Made by a program: the position numbers and the translations under genes
Notes under the pieces: model-generated
What the model saw: only the letters and a program-made list of their open reading frames with translations
Database searches by the model: none
Told to the model about the DNA's origin: nothing
From: Planctomycetota bacterium
GTDB taxonomy: Bacteria; Planctomycetota; Phycisphaerae; WQYP01
Assembly: GCA_021785155.1 (NCBI GenBank)
Contig: JAJYGE010000516.1
Span: 1-18,673, forward strand
DNA length: 18,673 nucleotides
Direction of reading: 5' to 3'
Part shown: piece by piece, positions 12,835 to 18,673 of the stretch
Layout of the letters: each line of letters opens with the position of its first letter
Numbering within the stretch: the stretch's first letter is position 1

Positions 12835-14699
12835 GCGGCGGCACTCGCTTTCGGCCCCGCTTTTTGTTCTTCCATTACCACATGAATGAACGCATCCTCA
12901 ATTGTCGCATCGCGCTTATCCGGAGTCGCCGCGAGTGTGCGGATTTCCGTGGGTGTTCCGCCGGCCAGCACTCGGCCATTCATCATGATGACCATGCGAT
13001 CACAATATTCAGCCTCTTCCATAAAGTGCGTTGTGACCACCACGGTAACGCCCTGATCCGCCATTGCGGTAATGCGTTGCCAGAATTCCCGTCGAGCCAA
13101 TGGATCAACGCCGGATGTCGGTTCGTCAAGAAATAGAATCGCCGGTTCATGCAACAGAGCGCAGGCCATGGCGAGGCGCCGCTTGAACCCATCTGGAATG
13201 CCGCCGGTGATATTCGAAAGCAGATTCGCAAGATCAAATTCCGCGATAGCCCACTGCACACGTTGCTTTCGGCGGATGCCACGTAAACCATAGGCACTGG
13301 CAAAAAAAGCCAGATTTTCCTGTACGCTTAATTGGCTATATAAGGAAAACTTCTGAGCCACATACCCCACTGCCTGTCGGGCTGAGGCCCGAGCATGACG
13401 CAGATCGTAGCCGGCTACACGCAGGGTTCCAGACGTCAGAGGCAAAAGTCCGCACAACATGCGGAAAGTCGTGCTTTTTCCGGCTCCGTTGGGGCCTAAC
13501 AAACCGAAAATTTCTCCCTTTCGGATGTCAAAATTAACGTGGTTAACTGCGATAAAATCTCCGAATCGCCTCACCAGGTCATGCACCTGCACAACCGCGT
13601 TCTCGCCGTCCGTTGTGGCGGTTATCGGTGCGCGCGATGCACTTTGGCCGCTGATTGTGGCGGCCTGCACTGTCGGGGGACCGCCTGATTCGCTCCTCGA
13701 TCGTGCGGAAATGCCATTAACTGCGGATGCGACGCCCGCAGTTTGCGTCTTAGCCACCGCCTGTCGCAACAAGACCATAAAGCCATCTGACAACTGAGGT
13801 TTTAGTTCCACGGCATTCCTAGCCGTGGGTATTTCAGCAACACTGGACGCATCCGCTTTGAGCACCAGCCGCACGTCGCCACCTTCCGGTACCGCATCGG
13901 CAATCAGGGAGGACTCCAGCAGCGTGGCTACCAGTTGACGGGGTTTTATTTCCGGTGGTGTGGTGATACGAAATGTGCGGCCTCGAGCATGATCCGCGAT
14001 GTCCCGGGGCGAACCTTCGGTCAATATTCTTCCCTGATACATGACCACGGCGTGATTGCAAAACTCCGCCTCTTCCAGATAAGGCGTACTGATCAGAAGT
14101 GTCAGCGACCTGGTCTTGACCAGATTCAGCAGAATCGCCCACAACTCCTGACGCGATACGGGATCAACGCCCACAGTGGGTTCATCGAGTATCAAGAGTT
14201 GCGGCGACTGCACCAGCGCGCATGCCAATCCCAGTTTCTGTTTCATGCCGCCGGAAAGGCGTCCCGCCAGCCGTTTGGTGAAACGACCGAGATTGGTCAT
14301 GGCAAATAATTCCGGATAGCGTGTTTTGCGATCCGCTGCGGATACCCCGTGCAGATCGGCGTATAAATCGAGATTTTCCTGTACGGTCAGATCTTCATAT
14401 AATCCGAACTTCTGTGGCATATAACTTACATCGGATTCCGCCGCGTGCGGATGCTGTATAATATTATTTCCCAAGACCGCAATATCACCGGTATCTGTCG
14501 GCATCAATCCCATGATCAGGCGAATGAGTGTCGTTTTCCCCGCTCCGTCAGGCCCCACCAGCGCCACCATTAACCCGCGACGTACCTCCAGTGATACACC
14601 CGCCAAAGCCGCAGTGATGCCGCCATGCCCATCGGGAAAAGATTTGTGCAGATCCCGGCAGTGGATAATAACATCCGAACCTGGTGCGGCGGAATCCAT
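12831..14699 (-). CDS. Fused double ATP-binding subunit of ABC exporter (YbhF-like)
   Basis: The 622-residue protein carries two nucleotide-binding domains. Domain 1 has Walker A GPDGAGKT (49-56), signature LSGGMKQ (148-154), Walker B LLILDEP (168-174), and STPYLEEAE where the switch histidine is replaced by Pro. Domain 2 has Walker A GPNGAGKS (402-409), a degenerate signature TGGIPDGFKRRL, Walker B ILFLDEP (521-527), and an intact switch histidine in TTHFMEEAE. The sites are therefore asymmetric, which as far as I recall is common for this family. Residues about 316-365 form a Ser/Ala/Thr-rich linker. The ATG directly follows the adaptor gene stop (TAAATG). It energises the two permeases downstream. 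Confidence 0.94.
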   Translation of the reverse strand: MDSAAPGSDVIIHCRDLHKSFPDGHGGITAALAGVSLEVRRGLMVALVGPDGAGKTTLIRLIMGLMPTDTGDIAVLGNNIIQHPHAAESDVSYMPQKFGLYEDLTVQENLDLYADLHGVSAADRKTRYPELFAMTNLGRFTKRLAGRLSGGMKQKLGLACALVQSPQLLILDEPTVGVDPVSRQELWAILLNLVKTRSLTLLISTPYLEEAEFCNHAVVMYQGRILTEGSPRDIADHARGRTFRITTPPEIKPRQLVATLLESSLIADAVPEGGDVRLVLKADASSVAEIPTARNAVELKPQLSDGFMVLLRQAVAKTQTAGVASAVNGISARSRSESGGPPTVQAATISGQSASRAPITATTDGENAVVQVHDLVRRFGDFIAVNHVNFDIRKGEIFGLLGPNGAGKSTTFRMLCGLLPLTSGTLRVAGYDLRHARASARQAVGYVAQKFSLYSQLSVQENLAFFASAYGLRGIRRKQRVQWAIAEFDLANLLSNITGGIPDGFKRRLAMACALLHEPAILFLDEPTSGVDPLARREFWQRITAMADQGVTVVVTTHFMEEAEYCDRMVIMMNGRVLAGGTPTEIRTLAATPDKRDATIEDAFIHVVMEEQKAGPKASAAA

Positions 14700-15728
14700 T
14701 TATGGCCTCGTTTCACTGGTTTGTTCAGCAGTTGGCTTGACCGGAATATTAACCGTCGCCGGCATACCCAACCGCAGTTGGTCGTGCGGGTCTTTCACAT
14801 AGACCCGCACTTCATACACCAGGCTGGTGCGTAGCTGTGTTGTTTCAACAGTTTTGGGAGTAAATTCGGCGATAGGCGAAATGTAGCCAACCCAGCCCGC
14901 GAATTTCTTTTTGGGAAAGCTGTCCACCGTCACCCATGCCCTGGAACCGCTATGAATATATCCCAGATCCGTTTCTGGAATATACGCCCGGACCCATTTG
15001 GGGTTCATGATGGCAATCGTGTAGACCGGTGTCTGCGGACTGGCCATATCACCAGGCTCAAGAATCCGCGTGCGGATAACACCGTCGGTTGGACTGATGA
15101 GATTGGTGTCGGCGAGGTATTGTTCCAGCAATGCCAACTGCGCCTGATCGGCCCGTAGTTTGGCCTTCGCTTCGTCAATGTCTTCGATGCGCGGTCCCAG
15201 CACCGCCAGCCGCAATGTTTCCCGCGCGGCCAGAGCTTTCTGATCATCCACCGTCCATAAGGCTCTTGCATTGTCATAATTGATCGCGGTGGTATCACCG
15301 GTAGCCAGCAGCTTTTTGTATCGATTCACATTGACCAGATCATTGGCTGCTTGTGCCCGCGCGGCGGCATAGAGTGCCCGGTCCTGGGCGATTTCCTGCG
15401 GCCGACTGCCATTCTTCAGCCGCAATAAAACCTGCGTTTGGGCTGCAAGTTCCGCTTTAGCCTGTGCCGCTTCATGGATCAGCCAGTCGGTATCCAATGT
15501 GGCGACGAGCTGCCCCTTTTTTACCAGTGCCCCCTCATGCACCAGTTCCCGCGTAATGCGTCCGGACTCCTTGAAAGCCAGTTGCACATCGCGCTCATCC
15601 ATGTTTCCATAAAGTCGGACATTTGTAATCGGGCCGTGCGTTTGACTTTGTTTCCAGCGATAAAAACCATAAGCTGCCCCGCCGAGCACCACAAGCAGCA
15701 CCACGAATCTGATAATGACCCTCTTCAT
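14700..15728 (-). CDS. HlyD-family periplasmic adaptor (YbhG-like)
   Basis: The 342-residue membrane fusion protein has an N-terminal anchor (residues 5-24, IIRFVVLLVVLGGAAYGFYR). A first lipoyl half follows around residues 50-78 (FKESGRITRELVHEGALVKK), then a long alpha-helical hairpin (about 80-210, rich in Ala, Gln and Lys). The second lipoyl half is LISPTDGVIRTRILEPGD, and a beta-barrel domain completes the protein. It links the inner-membrane exporter to an outer-membrane TolC-type channel, which is not in the window. It is the first gene of the exporter operon, in the same order as E. coli ybhGFSR. AAAGG eight bases upstream supports the start; I see no clear promoter in the 166-bp gap upstream. 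Confidence 0.92.
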   Translation of the reverse strand: MKRVIIRFVVLLVVLGGAAYGFYRWKQSQTHGPITNVRLYGNMDERDVQLAFKESGRITRELVHEGALVKKGQLVATLDTDWLIHEAAQAKAELAAQTQVLLRLKNGSRPQEIAQDRALYAAARAQAANDLVNVNRYKKLLATGDTTAINYDNARALWTVDDQKALAARETLRLAVLGPRIEDIDEAKAKLRADQAQLALLEQYLADTNLISPTDGVIRTRILEPGDMASPQTPVYTIAIMNPKWVRAYIPETDLGYIHSGSRAWVTVDSFPKKKFAGWVGYISPIAEFTPKTVETTQLRTSLVYEVRVYVKDPHDQLRLGMPATVNIPVKPTAEQTSETRP

Positions 15729-15894
15729 AAACGCGGCCTTTCACGTCAGTTATTTATGCCGCAAAATTCCACGCCTCTTGAACCTTGCCGGCCATCCAGC
15801 AGCTTGAATGTAACCATCTTGCCGGGAGAGATTTTACCGCTTTGCCAGTGTATCAGCCATCAAGGTAAGCGACGACTAATAAACTGTCTGCGCA

Positions 15895-17700
15895 TCACTG
15901 AACACCGGCGTATTGTGTTGCCGGAGGCCCTGTGGTACCCGCGCCGCACAATTGCCGCAGCCCGTTGAGGCCCACCGGTTCCTGGGCCAGCCATGGAATC
16001 ACGGTCACGCGTTCGGTTCGTTTCGCAACCATGGCCAGTTTATCAAGTTCCGCATTGGCGCGGGCGACCAATAATGTGTCTCTGGGCCGGGCCGCCAGCA
16101 GACTGCTGTTAATGACCCATGCGAAAGGGGTAATACCAGCGCGATGCAGATCTTCCTGCAATTCGCTGGCTTCAAGAATCGGAGTTGTTTCGGGCAATGT
16201 CACCAGAATCGTGCGGGTGTATTGGGGATTCTGCAATTTCATCAGAGCGGTGTTGACCTGCACCTGTGCCTTTCCGGTTAAATTGCGCATCACATCCCGG
16301 TGATAAGATCCGGTGGCATCCAGCAGCAGCAGAGAATGTCCCGTCGGAGCGGTATCAATAATCACGAATTTACCCTCCGCTTCATCAAGCCGTTGGGAAA
16401 ATGCGTGGAACACCGCAACCTCTTCCGTGCAGGGTGATCGCAAATCTTCCTCCAGTAACGCTTTCCCCTGGGCGTCAAGGTCTTTGCCACGCAAAGCCAT
16501 GACCATTTTGCGATATTGGGCGGTTTCCTTTTCCGGATCAATCCGGCTAAGAGTCAACTTCCCGCCTGAGTCATTTACCGTCTGTTCAATATGCGCGGCC
16601 GGATCGGTAGTGGTCAGATGAACCGCATGGCCCCGATCCGCCAGTGTCACGGCAATTGCTGCGGCAATGGTGGTCTTCCCCACACCGCCTTTGCCCAAGA
16701 CCAATACCGCTCCATGGCCGGCTGCTTCGATTTGATCCACCAGGGTGGTCAGATTGCCGTACTCCGGCATCTCAACCAACATTCCTCCGGACGCCGCCGG
16801 CGCGGAATCGTCCAACCCCGCAATCGCCCGCAGCGCGGCCACGCCGACGAGATTGAAAGTACGCAGCGGAACCTCGACCTGTGGCAACTTGCCGAGATGT
16901 TGCGGCATCTTAAACAGCGCCTCGCGGCACCGCCGATCCATCGCCGCCGCGAGAGGATCATGTTTATCCGCGGCGTGAAATACACCGTTGACGACCAAAC
17001 GCTGGTTCGTCATGCCCAGTGAGGCCAGATCGCCACTGGTGCGGTCCGCTTCCGCCAGAGCCAGACGATCGGGCCGGCTTACCAGTATCAGTGTCGTGTG
17101 GGCGGAGTCATGCAACGCGGCAACCGCTTCAGCGTATTGTCGGCGTTGCGATTGCAATGCCGAAACCGGACCCATGCACGAAGCTCCATGTTTGTTGCCA
17201 TCAAAGAAATCCGTCCAGGCCGAAGGTAAACTCAACAGTCGCAAGGTATGACCAGTGGGGGCGGTATCGAATATGACATGATCGAAATTCGTGGCGGTGG
17301 CGGGATCGGTCAACAGCCCCGTGAATTGATCAAAAGCTGCAATTTCCGTGGTACATGAGCCGGAAAGCTCTTCGATCATGCTTTTAATGGCCTCTTCTGG
17401 CAGCACACCGCGCATGGGCGCAACGGCCCGCTGACGGTACGCTTCCGCAGCGGCCTGCGGACGGATGTTGATGGCCGAAAGTCGGGCTATAGCGGCAATT
17501 GCGGTGGGCGAGGTCTCACCAATTTCGGTCTGAAAGACATGCTGCACATTGGAGGCCGGATCGGTACTGATCAGCAGCACCCGCCGGCCGAGATCCGCTA
17601 AAGCTACCGCGGTAGCGCATGCCAGGGACGTTTTTCCAACGCCGCCTTTCCCGGTAAAAAACATATAACGCGTGGGTTTTGGAATCCATGGAATTGACAT
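15895..17700 (-). CDS. arsA: Two-domain arsenite-stimulated ATPase ArsA
   Basis: This 601-residue ATPase couples ATP hydrolysis to arsenite or antimonite export by ArsB or Acr3. Each half has a deviant Walker A (GKGGVGKT at residues 17-24 and again near 337-344) and a DTAPTGH switch motif. The three metalloid-binding cysteines are all present: Cys116 (SGSCTTEIAAFDQF), Cys175 (GASCMGP) and Cys424 (RSPCTEEVAVF), at nearly the positions of E. coli ArsA Cys113, 172 and 422. That makes a true arsenical ATPase more likely than a Get3-type targeting factor. The ATG at 17700 has GAGGTG upstream and is preferred over 17733. No efflux permease or ArsD is visible; upstream neighbours are CMD-family genes. 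Confidence 0.93.
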   Translation of the reverse strand: MSIPWIPKPTRYMFFTGKGGVGKTSLACATAVALADLGRRVLLISTDPASNVQHVFQTEIGETSPTAIAAIARLSAINIRPQAAAEAYRQRAVAPMRGVLPEEAIKSMIEELSGSCTTEIAAFDQFTGLLTDPATATNFDHVIFDTAPTGHTLRLLSLPSAWTDFFDGNKHGASCMGPVSALQSQRRQYAEAVAALHDSAHTTLILVSRPDRLALAEADRTSGDLASLGMTNQRLVVNGVFHAADKHDPLAAAMDRRCREALFKMPQHLGKLPQVEVPLRTFNLVGVAALRAIAGLDDSAPAASGGMLVEMPEYGNLTTLVDQIEAAGHGAVLVLGKGGVGKTTIAAAIAVTLADRGHAVHLTTTDPAAHIEQTVNDSGGKLTLSRIDPEKETAQYRKMVMALRGKDLDAQGKALLEEDLRSPCTEEVAVFHAFSQRLDEAEGKFVIIDTAPTGHSLLLLDATGSYHRDVMRNLTGKAQVQVNTALMKLQNPQYTRTILVTLPETTPILEASELQEDLHRAGITPFAWVINSSLLAARPRDTLLVARANAELDKLAMVAKRTERVTVIPWLAQEPVGLNGLRQLCGAGTTGPPATQYAGVQ

Positions 17701-17779
17701 AAAACACCTCATCCATTCAACCGGATATTCCATTCGGAATCGGCCATGCCTGATCGCTTATTCCGTCAGTCCGGCGTAT

Positions 17780-17807
17780 AAAATAGGCGCACGTTTCCGC
17801 TAATCAA
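17780..17807 (-). promoter_or_regulatory. Weak candidate promoter for arsA
   Basis: On the - strand TTGATT (17807-17802) precedes TATTTT (17785-17780) by 16 bp; each hexamer matches consensus at four of six positions. It would leave a leader of roughly 70 nt before the arsA ATG. The match is modest, and arsA could instead be read from upstream. Confidence 0.22.
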
Positions 17808-17815
17808 ACCGGCAA

Positions 17816-17843
17816 CCTGAACCGTCAGGTCTCTCGAGCCTGA
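17816..17843 (-). promoter_or_regulatory. Alternative hairpins in the gap upstream of arsA
   Basis: Three 5-base arms occur in a row: CCTGA (17816-17820), TCAGG (17825-17829) and CCTGA (17839-17843). The middle arm can pair with either neighbour, with loops of 4 or 9 bases, so the two hairpins are mutually exclusive. No U-tract follows, so it is not a standard terminator. The element lies between the CMD gene stop (17856) and arsA, and may simply be chance. Confidence 0.25.
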
Positions 17844-17855
17844 TTGGCAAACACA

Positions 17856-18236
17856 TTACTTGGCCGATTTTTCCAAAGCGGCAAAGATCGGCTCCGCATC
17901 GCCTATAACGCGGGTGGCCATGGCGAAACGCACAATTTTGACCGTTTCCATGATCTTCTCGTGGGAAATTCCCTGCACCCGGGCCTTATCAGCCATGGCT
18001 CTTACACAGGCGGGACTTGATCCTGCCAGTGCCGCAGCCATGTAGATCAGCGTTCGCGTTTCTTCATCCAACGCCGGAGTCGCATCCGGCATGGCATACG
18101 CGCGGGAACGCAAATGTTCATAAACCATTGCTGGTTCCACTTGTGCAAGTTTTTCCACGGCACCTGGGATCGACCCCATCGCCTTACGCATGCCGGTGAA
18201 AATCTGTTCCAGTGTGGGTTGTTTCGGAGTGTCCAT
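17856..18236 (-). CDS. Carboxymuconolactone decarboxylase-like protein lacking the CxxC pair
   Basis: The 126-residue protein has the helical CMD/AhpD fold. LDEETRTLIYMAAALAGSSPACVRAMADKA aligns as two halves with the AhpD active-site helix, but the C-x-x-C...H triad is reduced to Ser74-x-x-Cys77, with Met81 replacing His. Peroxidase activity of the AhpD type is therefore unlikely. ISHEKIMETVKIVRFAMATR matches the family's following helices. The frame is open to 18326, but AAGGAAC upstream of the ATG at 18236 supports the shorter form and removes overlap with the next gene. It lies 46 bp after the AhpD-like gene and 155 bp before arsA, on the same strand. Its function is unknown; a scaffold or regulatory partner is possible. 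Confidence 0.8.
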   Translation of the reverse strand: MDTPKQPTLEQIFTGMRKAMGSIPGAVEKLAQVEPAMVYEHLRSRAYAMPDATPALDEETRTLIYMAAALAGSSPACVRAMADKARVQGISHEKIMETVKIVRFAMATRVIGDAEPIFAALEKSAK

Positions 18237-18282
18237 AAACCGTTCCTTATAAATGAGTTCATCGAATCTGTAGCAGTCTACA

Positions 18283-18673
18283 TCAGTTGCCACAACACGA
18301 TGTTTTCTTCCTGGCCGTAGTTCCAATGTTGACCGGCGGCGTGCTGGTGCAGCAACTGGATGGTACTTCCGATTGCTTGCCGCCGTGATGGCCCTGCGCC
18401 AGTTTATTCAGACGTTCCGCCGCCCGGTTTGTGACCTGCTGGGCAATATGAACCACCGAGGCCATATCGTCCGCCGACACGCCGAGCTTGCGCAATGCCG
18501 CACGATGAAATTCAAAACACCATTCACAATTGGCCGCAACCGCCGCTGCCAACGCCGCAAGCTCCCGCATTGGTGCCGTCAGGCCGTCGCGGGTCGCGGG
18601 TTCAGATGGTGCCCTCAAGCCCGCCATAGCTGCTAATTCAACACGGGATGGATAATGGGCTTGGCTTACCAAC
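18283..18673 (-). CDS. AhpD-like protein with cysteine-rich C-terminal tail (5' end beyond window)
   Basis: About 129 C-terminal residues are visible; the frame runs off the window edge, so the start is unknown. The AhpD/CMD active site is intact: AANCEWCFEFHRAALRKLG gives C-x-x-C-x3-H, the thiol peroxidase and proton-relay arrangement. After the domain (VVHIAQQVTNRAAERLNKLA) comes an unusual tail: GHHGG, then SSCC and finally TSCCGN at the terminus, i.e. two vicinal cysteine pairs about 17 residues apart. Such pairs are familiar from arsenite-binding proteins such as ArsD. With arsA just downstream, metalloid binding is a reasonable inference. The stop is TGA at 18283-18285. Confidence 0.85.
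   Translation of the reverse strand, partial: LVSQAHYPSRVELAAMAGLRAPSEPATRDGLTAPMRELAALAAAVAANCEWCFEFHRAALRKLGVSADDMASVVHIAQQVTNRAAERLNKLAQGHHGGKQSEVPSSCCTSTPPVNIGTTARKKTSCCGN

Noticed and set aside
12831..14699. Loss of the switch histidine in NBD1 and the degenerate signature in NBD2 considered as inactivating mutations of the ABC ATPase.
   Set aside because: As far as I recall, similar deviations are usual in YbhF-type fused ATPases, so this probably reflects one asymmetric site and not a pseudogene.

Overview
This window reads as a chromosomal segment of an uncultivated bacterium that metabolises oxidised sulfur compounds. Its centre is a compact dissimilatory sulfite reductase operon on the + strand: dsrA-dsrB-dsrC-dsrM-dsrK, then a small 2x[4Fe-4S] ferredoxin and an OsmC-family protein. 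The membrane exporter with a periplasmic adaptor suggests a Gram-negative-type envelope. I cannot assign a phylum from sequence alone. The Dsr proteins look clearly divergent from the Desulfovibrio and Allochromatium versions as I recall them.

Layout. 1-354: possible 3' end of an upstream gene, a 12-unit heptamer tandem repeat, a short unassigned open frame, and a TATAAT box in front of nadB. 355-2016 (+): nadB, L-aspartate oxidase. 2013-2955 (-): a two-gene unit of an unrecognised 138-aa protein and a HEPN-like protein; its last stop codon overlaps the nadB stop. 3054-4416 (-): thiol peroxidase tpx and a dienelactone hydrolase-family protein. 4417-4849: a gene-free stretch between divergent tpx and dsrA, rich in inverted repeats. 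4850-10532 (+): the dsr operon. 10584-15728 (-): a four-gene ABC-2 exporter in the order adaptor, double ATPase, permease, permease, as in E. coli ybhGFSR. 15895-18673 (-): a two-domain ArsA ATPase, a CMD-family protein lacking the AhpD cysteine pair, and an incomplete AhpD-like protein with a cysteine-rich tail.

How the genes fit together. DsrAB would interconvert sulfite and a DsrC-bound trisulfide. DsrMK (cytochrome b plus HdrD-like subunit) would exchange electrons between the quinone pool and DsrC. The ferredoxin and OsmC protein follow with 9-11 bp gaps and are probably co-transcribed. DsrD, DsrJOP, DsrEFH and DsrL are not in the operon, so the direction of the pathway cannot be settled here. 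The ArsA block points to arsenite handling, but no efflux permease (ArsB/Acr3), ArsR or ArsD lies inside the window.

The most unusual points are: a four-cysteine zinc-ribbon-like N-terminal extension on DsrA; a DsrB siroheme-cluster motif that reads C-x5-C...C-x3-C instead of the usual lone Cys plus CC-x3-C; the minimal dsrABCMK-fdx-osmC arrangement; and the AhpD-like protein with two vicinal cysteine pairs next to ArsA.
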